From assembly GCF_021134715.1 (NCBI RefSeq), contig NC_060023.1, forward strand, positions 10,478,001 to 10,542,000: a stretch of DNA of 64,000 nucleotides, given 5' to 3'. Below the pieces are notes generated by a model that was given only the letters and a program-made list of their open reading frames with translations, did not search any database and was not told the origin of the DNA. Positions within the stretch are counted from its first letter, which is position 1. Every line of letters begins with the position of its first letter. A program made the translations under genes and the position numbers. The stretch is from Daphnia pulex (Eukaryota; Arthropoda; Branchiopoda; Diplostraca; Daphniidae). Shown here one piece after another: positions 24,735 through 35,690 of this stretch.

Positions 24735-26544
24735 ATGTCAGCCGTATTAGGACATGACTGTTTTGTTTTGCAGGAAAAAATAAGAAGTTGCCATACATTT
24801 TTGAACACTTACAAATGGTTGACAGATTCGTTTGTACTTGTAAGTATAATTGAAAAAATTCTTTGCCTATGATAACATCTGATTGTTTATGTATTTTTGA
24901 TCTTTCACAGGACTTTTTTACTGAAAATCATTGGGCTAAACTCTGTACCTCATGGGCTCAATCACTAGATTTACTTACTCTTCAAGAGATGGGTGAATGT
25001 CTCCTGAGTCAAAGTGGAACTTCAAAAACCAATTCACTAGTTCTTCCTCTATCACTACTAGCCTTTAAAGCTGCTTGCAAAGCTTTGTCACTGGACAGGA
25101 CAGCCATCTCTAGTTTAGATGAAATCATCAGTTATTTAATTAAACTTGGATTTAAGAGTGCAACACTTCAACATTGTGAATGGATGAGTCCAAACAGTGC
25201 ATGCAAACCAAAAGGAGCCCTCAGAAGTTTAAGTCAGGTTTTTCATAGACAAGTAAAGCCGAAAAAGCAACATGAATTGTATAGAATGGGGCAGTGCTGT
25301 GCAACGATATCTCAAGTGACAAAATGCCAAACTGTTGCAGATGTTGGAGCTGGTGTAGGACATCTGTCTCGCTTTTTGAGCTATGGCCATGGTTTGGATG
25401 TAATCTGTTTAGAGTGTGAAGAAAAATTTGGTTCAGCTGCAGTCAAATTGGACAGTAAATTAGAAGAATCGTGTGCAAGGCAAGGAATTACAAATATCAC
25501 CACTCCAAGACACATCACTTTGACACTCAGTCCTTATACAAAGAACTTGATGGAGTTACTTGAACCTCATATTATTAAGGAAACTTCAGCTGTTGGATTG
25601 ATTGGTTTGCATACTTGTGGTGACTTGGGACCTACGTTAATTCGGAATTTTGCAGTTGACCCTGGAATAAAATTTATCCTGGCCATCGGTTGCTGCTACA
25701 TGAAAATGTCCCTTGACAGGTATTTAGTGAATTCGAGGTAAAAACAAAAAATAAAGTATTCATCTTTAAAATTATTAGAACATCTCCAGTTAGAGGGTAT
25801 CCTATGAGTAACTTTGTTCAAAATCAGTTGAATCCATCGTTTGTTAGTTACGAAGCTTTGGAAGTTGCGTGCCATGCGCTAGAATCATATTCTGGTCGCT
25901 TGACCGATCTGGAATCGGAAAAATTTAAAGTTCGTTAATATTGTTTGTTGATTGATTGCAGTGCTTATATCATCGCTTTAACTTGTTGATTAGGTTCATT
26001 GCTATCGTGCTACTCTAGAGACGCTGCTTATCAAGTTAGAGCCTCCCCTTCAACGAGCTGGATTGCGGAGCGTTAAGAATGCTCATCTCTTACCATTCGA
26101 GGAATATGCTCGCAAAGGTGAGTAGAATCAAAAATATTTTCCTAACTCTAAGCTATAATAATATGCATGTCTAATCAATTGAAACTATTTGGATTCAGCC
26201 CTTGACAAAATGGATGTCAAACTAGATTTCAGTGATCTCTCGTCAGAACACGTTCAGTCGTGTTTGAAACAGTGGAAACGTGTTGTCATGTTCTACTCAT
26301 TAAGACTGATGCTAGCACCAGTTATCGAGACAGTCGTCCAGTTAGATCGCCTGCTATATCTCGCTGAACAAGGTAAACTAAGTAAAACAGCTTAGTATAT
26401 TTTTCAGAGCAAAATGTATTCACACAATGTTTTATGAACTTAGGTTGGTGCGGATGTCTTCTCCCATTGTTTGATTGCAGACTGTCACCGAGAAATTTTG
26501 CCCTGTTGTGTGTCAAACCAGAACCGAAGTCGGAGAGTTGCTGA
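24735..26544 (+). CDS. METTL25B: METTL25B/RRNAD1-like methyltransferase-fold protein
   Basis: Six exons: 24735-24839, 24911-25719, 25779-25929, 25994-26117, 26199-26372, 26444-26544. They join to 488 codons (487 residues). The N-terminus has KWLTDSFVLDFF, typical of the family. The SAM-binding-like motif VADVGAGVGHLSRF lies at about 177-190. Family blocks KPKKQHE (about 151), HTCGDL (about 269) and CCYMKMS (about 297) follow, then the YRATLE and LPFEEYARK blocks and the C-terminal LPLFDCRLSPRN. The ATG chosen gives an unbroken frame into exon 2. The exon 3 donor (GTTCGT) is weak but is the only one that keeps the conserved frame. The substrate is not settled for this family. The last 32 bp overlap the DUS1L coding end on the other strand. 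Confidence 0.9.
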
Positions 26545-28430
26545 CGTCATTTGAAATGTTCGTCTCTTCCGTCAGTTGTTTAAGTTCCCCATTAAGGTTT
26601 TTTTCTCGTCGCTTTACAGTAGTTCCTGTGTGCCCCTCACAAGTCAGGTTTTCAGTTTCACACTTCTTCTTGCAACAAGTTCTGCACAGTTTGTGCTCGC
26701 ACTTAACTCCCTGTGAAAAGAAAATTGTTATAGCAGAATATTTGTGTGTACTTGAAAACCGTATTATTACAGGCAGATTTGAGCACTGGTTGCACGTTAG
26801 AAAGGCTGCTTGCTTCGCAAGTAGTGCTTGTTTCTTGGGATTTCTGGCTAGTCGTGCGAGTTTTTTCATCTTGTTTTTCGAAAGGGTGCCTTCGGATTTC
26901 TCTTCGCCGTTATCGTTGTCTTCACGTTTCCTTTTAGCCTCATCTGCCATTATCAGCTGAATTTTTTTCAAGTGTTCTTCTGGCGACGGTCGAACGTAGG
27001 GCTAGAAATGTAATGAGACAGTATGTTAATGGTATTCTCGATGAACAGTTTTTTCAATGAGTGCAACTCACTTGGCAATGCCAGGGCGGCAAGGGTAGTC
27101 GGGAGGTAGGATGGTCAGTCGGGGGTGTCCAAGCTTTTACCCCCTGATGATACGGTGTGAAATGCTTTTCTAAATCCGCCACTACTGTTTTAAAATCTTC
27201 AAGATTCATTCCTTGCACTAGGGCTTCACGGAGAGGAAAACACTCTTCCAGCGTTAAACTGCGAAGTATTGAACGTTAAATCTCGGTGAATTAGACCATA
27301 TAAGAAAAAAAACTTGTACATACCAATGATTAAATATTTTGAAGAGGTGACCACGAGCATAAGACATGGGGCAGGGGAATCGTTCAACGAGATCGAGGTA
27401 TTCTTTACCCATGTCCCAGACTAGCGGTTGAAGATTGGCGAAAAGAGCTGGGTTTGTTAAGTTTCCTTCGGCTACCATCACAGCGTCAGCTCCCGTACTT
27501 TCAAGACACCTTTCTACATCAGACCAGTACTGAATATTTCCATTCGCTATCACGGGAATGTTAACAGCAGCTCTTCAATAAAAGCCAAACAAAAAAACTT
27601 CTAGATAACCGTTAAGGATTTAAAAATAAAGAAATGTAGTAACATACTTAACGGCTTGAATGTGTTTCCAGCTGGCCAAACCAGTGAGAGGGCCTTTCTG
27701 TTCCCGAGTGCGGCCGTGAACGGTCAATGCGTAACATCCTGACTCTTCGAGCATTTTGGCGTATGCGATCGATTTATTTATGTCCGGAAATACTCGTACC
27801 TTGCATGTTATTGGTATGCTCAACTCACGATGGATTAATTTCACTGCACGAAAGAAATGAATTATGTAGACTATTTCTGTAGCACATTTCGTGATTTCAA
27901 ATCAGATCATACCCATTTTACTTATCAGATCCCATTCGTCTTGAAGAAAAGCACCATAATGACCTAAACATTAGAAATAAAAACAATTGACTTATTTTAT
28001 GCAAAATAATTTAAACAAATCTTTACCTTTCTTTGCAATGCTCTGTGGACAGCCGAGATTCAAATCAATAGCATCACAATATTGTTCTGCCATTTTCGCG
28101 GCTTTCAAGAAGATGTCGGTATCGTTAGCGCAAAACTAGGTGACAGAAAGAAAAGATTAACGTTTGCTTTAACACAAATAAGACGGTGAAACTTACTTGG
28201 GCAATAAGTGGTCTATCTTCCGTGCAAGATTCAAGATGTTCGCGACGGTAACGAGGTTCTCGGATAAAGATTCCAGCATTCATCATGGGAGTGTAGGCTA
28301 GTTGGGTTCCGTATTTGCGACTCAGTAATCGCCATGGCAGTTCAGAAGCATCCACCATAGGAGCCAAAATATATTTTGGTGAATTCAGAGTCTGTCGCCA
28401 AAACTCCCATGGAGTTAAGGGAGGAGGCAT
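26513..28430 (-). CDS. DUS1L: tRNA-dihydrouridine(16/17) synthase DUS1L
   Basis: A flavoenzyme that reduces U16/U17 in the tRNA D-loop with NAD(P)H. Eight exons in transcript order: 28197-28430, 28027-28135, 27913-27963, 27648-27843, 27324-27572, 27072-27258, 26771-27001, 26513-26710. They join to 485 codons (484 residues), close to animal orthologues. Visible motifs are [13 protein letters not shown] near the N-terminus, LNLGCPQ with the catalytic Cys near 106, the HGRTREQKG phosphate-binding region, and [10 protein letters not shown] Lys-rich segment and Cys-rich C-terminal cluster (CNQC, LCRTCC, CEGH) match the DUS1L tail. The last intron (60 bp) is a multiple of three without stops, so retention would not break the frame. 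An upstream in-frame TAA supports the ATG at 28430. Confidence 0.92.
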
Positions 28431-28595
28431 ATTCTTGGAGGCTGGTGCTACTGGAGCGGGATCTTTTTCTTAAGATGTTCTAACTTTTGAGAGAGAAAGG
28501 GGAGATGGTTTGTTAAAAAATCAGGCGAGTCGATGTCATAAACTAAAAATTCCACAATTTGTTGCACTCAATACAGTAAATAATTGAAATAACAT

Positions 28596-29729
28596 TTAGG
28601 CTGGCTTCAACAAATGACCAGTAGGGTTGGGCAGTTCGCGGGCGTTTAAACTAGTCCACAATTCACCGGACGCGTCTACACTAGGCGAGGTGCGAATGAT
28701 TTTCGGTAGATTGGGTGTTTGTTTCCAAAGCTTATTGGAATTTCCAAGAGATCCAACTCTATTATCGGTGGTCAGGACTGTGGAGGACAGGGAAGGATGG
28801 ATGGATACTACGTTGTTGAGAGTGTGGTGGAGTAAAAGGCTGGATACTCCTGTTACGGCACTAGAAATGGTGTAGATGGGAGAATTTGTCTGTTCACGAT
28901 GAGATTTGTTTTGACACGCAGTATAGCAAGCGAAACAAGGACACTGACTCCACCATCGCTTCTTTGTCTTCTTTACAAGATAATTGGGGGGATATGAATT
29001 TAATTCGTTGTCTAATTGCCGCCGTATATATTCATAAGTTGTCCAACCATTCCACTTGATGTAGGCGTGAAAGGCACACAAATGAATCAACAAGCCGCTT
29101 CCGAATGCACTTAGAAGAAAAAATACACTCGACAGGACAGTGAATAGAACGGGATCTAGTGCGGTATCGAGAAAGAGAGGTTTGATGCAGGTGAAACTCC
29201 TTCTGCAAGTGTAAAGTAAACTGATTTCGGCAACACTCAGCAAACAAATAGTCACGCACAAGATACAGGCACTCGTGATGGATATAACAAAATGGAAATA
29301 ATTTCGACTGCCGATACATTGATTAAGCCACTTGCAATGATGATCAAAGCCCTCAATACATTTATTGCAAAGACTGCAATGTTTAGTTTGAGGACTAGAT
29401 AAGATTACATCACACCACTGGCATTTGACTGCATTGTCCTTAACTGTTTGGCATCCAAGGTCTTCACAATTACACAAAGAAGTGACCAGCATTGAACAGA
29501 CAAGAATGGTCAAAATCACTGCAATGACTACTTGTAGAGGAATTCTAAAGTTAAATGGCAGCGAAGGGATTTGAATGGTGTGAACGAAGAAGGCAGCGAA
29601 AAACAGAAGTGACCACCCAATTATCTGTTGAGGATGCAACGGTAACTGAAAACCATGTTTTCTCTTCCAGTCAGGTGTTTCCTGAGGTTTCACTTTGTTT
29701 TTCCTCTTCATATCACAAGTCTTGAACAT
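28596..29729 (-). CDS. ZDHHC1/11-type palmitoyltransferase, single exon
   Basis: A protein S-acyltransferase of internal membranes, 377 residues in one uninterrupted exon. The N-terminal block HGFQLPLHPQQIIGW is characteristic of the ZDHHC1/ZDHHC11 group. Four membrane helices are visible (about 36-56, 63-85, 148-170, 193-217). The zinc-binding Cys-rich domain (about 102-148) has the catalytic DHHC at 129-132 followed by CKWLNQCIGSRNY. The TTYE motif (TTxE class) is at 230-233. A Ser-rich tail follows. The start is the first ATG; a second ATG six codons later is possible. The stop lies 165 bp upstream of the DUS1L start, on the same strand. The lack of introns is unusual beside its intron-rich neighbours. 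Confidence 0.9.
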   Translation of the reverse strand: MFKTCDMKRKNKVKPQETPDWKRKHGFQLPLHPQQIIGWSLLFFAAFFVHTIQIPSLPFNFRIPLQVVIAVILTILVCSMLVTSLCNCEDLGCQTVKDNAVKCQWCDVILSSPQTKHCSLCNKCIEGFDHHCKWLNQCIGSRNYFHFVISITSACILCVTICLLSVAEISLLYTCRRSFTCIKPLFLDTALDPVLFTVLSSVFFLLSAFGSGLLIHLCAFHAYIKWNGWTTYEYIRRQLDNELNSYPPNYLVKKTKKRWWSQCPCFACYTACQNKSHREQTNSPIYTISSAVTGVSSLLLHHTLNNVVSIHPSLSSTVLTTDNRVGSLGNSNKLWKQTPNLPKIIRTSPSVDASGELWTSLNARELPNPTGHLLKPA

Positions 29730-30321
29730 AGATCAGTTCTTTGACAAATAATAGCTTCCACTATTTCATGGTCAACATGACAGAAAAGTTTGTCAGTGGA
29801 CCAATCTGAATTATACAATAACTCGCCGTTCGCAATGGCTGCTATGGTAACAAATGTTTTCAATGTACATGGTTACCGCGGTTGTTACCGACATATTGAT
29901 CAAATGAAACGCATGAAACGCACGATAACAACTTGGTTGCATGCTCACCTATCCTGGGATTCTTAAAACTGTAATTGATCATTCAACTAATTTATGTTCT
30001 ACTTCATTTTAAAATTTCTTTAATTCAGCTACACTGTACTTCAATTGGTAAATTCGGTACTAAATAAAAAAGTGCTATAATTTAATGAAATCAAATTAAA
30101 ATGCTTACCGAATGTTGACGTCTCCAAGCAGACTATGTTGAAGATATCTCCTACGTTGCCAAATGTGTTAAATCGTGAATTGATGATTTATATAATTTCA
30201 CATTGCAAATTGAAATTAAATTGGAAACAAAAAACTTATTTCTAAAATTACACTTGTATGCGATAAAAAATTTATTTTATTAACTGAAAAATACAGAACA
30301 GTAAAGAGTTTAATTAAACAT
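29730..30321. other. Intergenic stretch between ZDHHC and NUBP2
   Basis: No gene or RNA is seen. It must hold the 5' region of the palmitoyltransferase and the 3' end of NUBP2. Confidence 0.6.
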
Positions 30322-31501
30322 CTATTGGTTCTCGGATACGTCCATACTTTCTTCTTGTGGAATCATATATTTTTTTACTATGGTAATGAAAGCTTGAGCT
30401 GCTACAGAATCTTGAAAAGCAGTAATGAAATTTTCCCCATTTTCTGTCGCTTTGGTTAATTTCGGGTCAATCGGAATCCTCCCAAGAAAAGGAACTTTAC
30501 CCATCTCAGCAAGAGACTCGCCTCCGCCATAGGAAAAAATATTTGTGCATTCTGAACAATGTGGGCAAACATAACCGCACATATTTTCCAAAATTCCAAT
30601 AACATTCAGTCCTGTTTTTTTACAGAAAGTTAACTCTCTGCGAACATCTCCGACAGCAACTGCTTGAGGAGTGGTTACCAAGATAGCACCATCACATTTC
30701 ACGGTCCTATAACAAAACCCACGAAAAATTCAAGATAATAAATTCTGTAACATACAAATTTTAAAGAACTTTTACTTTAGATTTTCCAAAACAGAAATGT
30801 GTTCATCTGACGTTCCAGGAGGAGTATCAATAATGAGGTAATCCAAGTCTTGCCAGTATACATCAGTGAGAAATTGCTTGATCATTGCTTCATTTGAAAA
30901 CAACAAATAAATTGTCTTAGTTAATGCCCTTGAAAAATACAACAATTATAGTCCAACCTGTCTTTTTTGGTCCCCTCCAGACAACAGGGTCATCTTTATT
31001 TTCAAGTAAAAACCCAACAGACATTACTCCCAAAGTCTGTTCGGGAGACGTGTAAACTGGAACCCATCTATATATTATTTAAGAAATAATAAAAAAATAG
31101 ACTGAAATTTTTTTAAATATGATGATAAATATAAGGCAATTACCCTTGTGCACATTGATGAACAGCACTGTTTTCTAGTCCCAGCATTCGGGGTATGCTA
31201 GGCCCACACAAATCAATATCTAGCAATCCAACCTAAAAAAGATATTATTATTGTTGTGTTAAAAAAACTATGGAAGAAAAGAGAGTAACTTACTTTGAAA
31301 CCACAGTTTTGAAGGGTTAAGGCCAACTGGGTGCTGACTGTTGATTTTCCAACTCCCCCTTTCCCAGAAAGAACTAGGAAAACATGCTTTACGTTCGGTA
31401 AGATCTGAACTAAAAGGGGGGAACAGATTTAAAGCAAAATTCCGTCATATAAAAATATGTATAATTGTAGTTTATAAGATGAAAGATTTACCATTAGCCA
31501 T
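30322..31501 (-). CDS. NUBP2: Cytosolic Fe-S cluster assembly factor NUBP2
   Basis: A P-loop scaffold ATPase that, with NUBP1, assembles 4Fe-4S clusters for cytosolic and nuclear proteins. Six exons in transcript order: 31492-31501, 31294-31409, 31144-31232, 30958-31067, 30776-30887, 30322-30706. They join to 274 codons (273 residues), the usual length. The deviant Walker A motif [10 protein letters not shown] is at 18-27. [14 protein letters not shown] and [10 protein letters not shown] follow. The cluster-binding CPHC is at about 193-196 within [13 protein letters not shown]. The first coding exon is only 10 nt (ATGGCTAATG), and the frame demands it. The exon 4 donor (GTTGGA) is weak. Confidence 0.93.
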
Positions 31502-31920
31502 GTTTAAATAACGTGTATGTATAAGCAACTATAACTAAGTTAAGATTTTTTGTTTTGATTTCTGAAGCAGACACACCGATGTGGTCATTCGAACATTGCC
31601 GGATACTTTTTTATGCTACAAAATTAAGCGATGAAATAAATTATTTATTTTTCAAAATCTCTGCGATCTCTGCCAATCTGTTCATAAAAAAAATATTTTC
31701 TACAGTGTAAGGACCGTCGATACCCAATTTCATTATCCAGCAATTGTCAGTTATTTACATTTTTTTTCAGTACATCAGGTACTTTACTGAGTGACCGTAC
31801 TGTCAAGAAAAAGAAAGTGTTGAAATGTCCGTTATTGGCTTTTAATTCGATTATATTGAAACACGGGATAATAAAAGTTAATAGTCTAATCGTACTGATG
31901 CACTAGTGACTTATTTTAAG
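31502..31920. other. Intergenic stretch
   Basis: AT-rich, no gene seen. It lies between the NUBP2 start and the end of the first CBM14 gene, both on the - strand. Confidence 0.6.
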
Positions 31921-33177
31921 TTACTGGGAGATAAACTCATTAGGGGAAGATTGGAAAAGTCTTTGAAGATGGTTAAGAAATGGAGATGCTTTAAAGGGAC
32001 TGTCATTAGCGTAACAGGGAGACGTTTCATAAGGAAGAAGACACTTTGACGATTTTTCGTCGAATATCAGTCCGTTGGAGCAAGAATAAAACAAAATAGA
32101 CTTTGTTGAACCATTATTGTAGCACTGAAAGAAATTTCTGCAATCAAACGGATATCGATGAAAATGACCCGATGTACAATCAATTTCAGATGAATCAAAA
32201 AATCCATCTGCAATGGGTTTCGTGAATTGCTGGTCACACGACGATTCTTCCAGAAGTAGACAACGTTGTGCACCTTCATCAAATACTAAACCTGGTGCGC
32301 AAGAGAAAATGTTCACAGATCGCTGGTGACATTGATAAAAGCGATTGCAATCGGAATTCGGGAGTCGATACAACTTGTTAGAAATGCAGTCCATCCCTAA
32401 TGTCGGTATTAGTACATCAGACGTTTCCACTACTACACCAGCAGTTTGGAATTCTTTGTCCTCCACATTTGGAGAGCTTGTTACCGTTTCAAAAACTGAA
32501 GGTGCAATAACGGAATCAGGTGAAAATACAAAAGTAGATGGAACTCCTGTCGACGAGGGGTCAACAGAAAATTCGGCAACAGCATTGGTCGATGTTGACG
32601 GGGGAACGAGTGTCAACATTTCCGTTTCAGAACCAGGAGATGAAGAAAGTTGCGGTGAAGAATCAGTTTGAGCGTTTAAAGGTGTCAGCGTTGTAGTAGG
32701 ATTGGAGTTGTTGATAACTGGTGATGGCGATTTACGCGACAAGACGCATACCGAGAGATTATCGTCGAATTCAAGCGCAGGTGGACACGAGAATTTGAAT
32801 ATGACATATTTCTTCCCATTACCCTTATAATCAACGCACCTAAAACAAATTAACAGAGAAATAATTTCTTTAATAATTTCTGAAACAATAACACATTTTT
32901 CACAATTAATCTTATAAAGATGGGCTTACCTGTAAAATTGAGAAGAGTCGGTTTCGTTTCGATTGTAGCCTGTCCCCTTACAAATACCCGCTTTGTCGTA
33001 GAATCTCGCTGATTGGAATGCGGTCTTGTGATCTGTTAAATAAATAAAATTACTCTAATTTGAAAAAAGCAATGTAAAGCTGTCGATTAACTCACCACCA
33101 TTAAGCGCTTGTACGATGCCGAGCAATACCAAGTAAATCAACATGTTCTCGAATCTATTTTTGAGCGAGAATGACAT
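31921..33177 (-). CDS. Secreted protein with three CBM14 chitin-binding domains (paralogue A)
   Basis: Exons in transcript order: 33096-33177, 32930-33032, 31921-32839; 368 codons (367 residues). A signal peptide (about 1-26, core MLIYLVLLGIVQA) leads to an N-terminal CBM14 (peritrophin-A) domain split by the second intron (ICKGTGYNRNETD...QFYR|CVDY). A Ser/Thr/Pro-rich linker of about 100 residues follows. Two more CBM14 domains are at about 212-264 (DCNRFYQC, FSCAPGLVFDE) and 282-340 (DCRNFFQC, LIFDEKSSKC), each with six cysteines. It is probably a peritrophic-matrix or cuticle component. It shares the exon plan and phases with the next two genes upstream on the same strand, so the three are tandem paralogues. 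Confidence 0.88.
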
Positions 33178-33244
33178 CGCCTCTCTTTTGGTAATAGGAC
33201 AGAACTCTTTTTTGAACGATCTCGCTAGACCAACTAGCTGAAAA

Positions 33245-33284
33245 ACACTGAGACCGAAAATTTGACTTTGCTTCTTTTAAAAAG
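33245..33284 (-). promoter_or_regulatory. Promoter of CBM14 paralogue A
   Basis: On the - strand a TATA-like CTTTTTAAAAG (33284-33274) is followed about 30 bp later by GTCTCAGTG, an initiator match with the A at 33249. This lies 72 bp before the start codon. Confidence 0.55.
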
Positions 33285-35690
33285 CGCAGAGCTCTGCAAG
33301 CAATGCAGTATTAAAGGAAAAATTGTTGTTCGAGTTTCTGTTGAAAGGGCATGGCCAAGAGTCTCCCTTGAGGCATTGAGATGAGGACAGCCAAACCTAT
33401 TGGGATAAAAGAAAACACCTTGAAGGTGACTAAACCAATTTATAAGCTGCGCATTCAAGACGCCAGCATCGTTTATCTTTGTAGACCTCACCTCAAAGAC
33501 AATTTGCATTATTTTATGATCATGATAGATAAAGGAAATTCACAAACATGGCCATTGCGTACAATACTTTGAATTTAAAATATCTAATCCAGTTCGTTAA
33601 ACCCACGATAGAGATATTCCGGTTACATCCAACAGCAGGCTTTCCTTGTTTGGTAAACAGGAGTTTTTAAGGTTAGACTGAGGACAAAGTTAAGACGTCA
33701 TACAAAATTGTTCTTGGAGGCAATGGTTTTGAACTCCGAGTTGTTAGTAAGTTTACTCCTATACTATGTGAATAACGTTTAATACCTTGTGTCTGCTACA
33801 ACAAATGAAACGAGTTCGTATTGGTCCTCCAGGCACCAGCGTACTGTAATCAACTTTCACCCCTTGTTGCACAACCTTCGTTTTTAGTAAGGTTGAGGCT
33901 ATAAATCTCTTACAAAAAAAGAAGGATATTTTAAGTCTAAATTGTATCACTAACGGTAACCAAATTTCAGCTTAAAGGATATCACACCATTATTATACAA
34001 AGTAAAGAAATAAATCAAGGGAAATTGATGTCATAAGAATTGGGATAGGAGATTGGCCAAGCTTAAATATCGTCTAACATCCGGGATCAAAAAACGACCT
34101 AACGTATGCGATGAACTTTAAGCTGAAACATCGGTATTTCCTTACCGTGTATGATGGTTCACTTCGTGATAGGAGATTGGTCGATAAACCTTCAGTAAAG
34201 TTCCATGAAAATAAAAATATACACATACAAGATGTATACATCGCAAGCATAAAAGCGGATAAGAGTGTGCATTGCAATCTTGCACTGTTATCTGAACTTT
34301 TGGCAAAATAAATCAAGAATTTGAACAATAAAATTTTTGCTACAGCTTCAACGCAAAACGATGTGTTTTGCTTGCAATAAAAAAAACGCACTCTTTTTAG
34401 AAGTTGCTCAAGACCCAGCAGGGAACATACACGCAATATCCTGGTATGGAATATGGTAACGACAAGAAGAAATATGCTATAAGGAATATTTTTTAGCCTT
34501 TCGTTGTTGTGCGGTTTATCTTCAAAATTTATGCATCGTTCTAGCAATAAATCTAATGTCGTTCGACTTGTTCTGCAACACTGACGATGTAGGCTATTAC
34601 AGGAAAGGAGGCTCAGGGGTAATATTTTGGGAAATCTTTTTCTTATCATAGTTAAACTTCACGAAGTCACTAATTAACAACCAAACAGTTATATTTTTAA
34701 CACTCTACATTGTTTTCCCATTTAAGGCTTCTGTTTTTGTTAAAATTGCAAAAAATGATTACGATAAAGTCATGTTATTCAGGATATGTAGACTACATAT
34801 TGGATCTTAACCTAGCTTTAAAAAAAACTTTTATGCTTAAGACTTACATGGTGAGAACTCTGTCTTGGGTATTTTGTGTTTGGGAATTGCAGCAATCAAA
34901 GTTGTAATCAGGAATGCTTTAGCTGAAACACTGGAAACATATGGGGAATACTCATGTATGGGCTCCTATTTTTGTCAAAGAAATTTTACATCAAGTTCCC
35001 AAGATACTAAAGTATGAATAGCAAAAAACTTACATAAAATACCTTAATTTGAATGTTGTAATCGGCAAGAAAAACTTAAATATAGGTTGAATGATGAATC
35101 ACTATATAGAGTTTAGCCCTGTCATGAATGCAACAGACTGCACTACTTCAACTGATGGAGAATTTCTTGTTTCAGATAGAAACTCTTAACACATTTTATC
35201 ACTAAATGAACACGCAGTGAACACGTAACACGTAACAAAATGGATTTTAGATTAACAGTACAGAATCGTGGTTTAAACTAGACCAAACAGAAGAACAATG
35301 AAGAACTTACATCTATCCACAGTTGTCAGACTTTAAATTTGCCTCTACGGTGTGCGCCGTAATGTGTGAGCCATCTAGGAACTGCCTTTCATATTTGATG
35401 TAATAAACTCATAATAAGCAATTGATTTGACGACTTCAAAGATTTCGTGATAAAAGTGGATTGCCGTGTATTACCAATGGTTACAAGAAAAAATTTTCCG
35501 TTTTTCTTCCAGTCACCTTCAGAATTATGAAAAAATGCCTGTTGAGTAAGAAAACAGGAAACGTTACATAAATATGAATAATAATAATCAAAGACGAACA
35601 GAATAAATATTTCGTTTTTAACATGCTTGATTATACAGATACAGCACGTAGAATGTACTAAGTGAAAACGTGGGAAAAGTTTTTAGTCGT
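33285..35690. other. Long intergenic stretch, no recognised gene
   Basis: Mostly AT-rich. A 191-codon open frame on the - strand (34074-34649) and a 66-codon frame on the + strand (34111-34311) overlap each other. Neither shows a domain, signal or codon pattern I recognise, so I do not call either a gene. The 3' end of CBM14 paralogue B should lie at the right edge. Confidence 0.5.

Noticed and set aside
34074-34649. 191-codon open frame on the - strand between two CBM14 genes
   Set aside because: No recognisable domain, no promoter or splice context, and it overlaps an open frame on the other strand. Chance cannot be excluded in AT-rich DNA.
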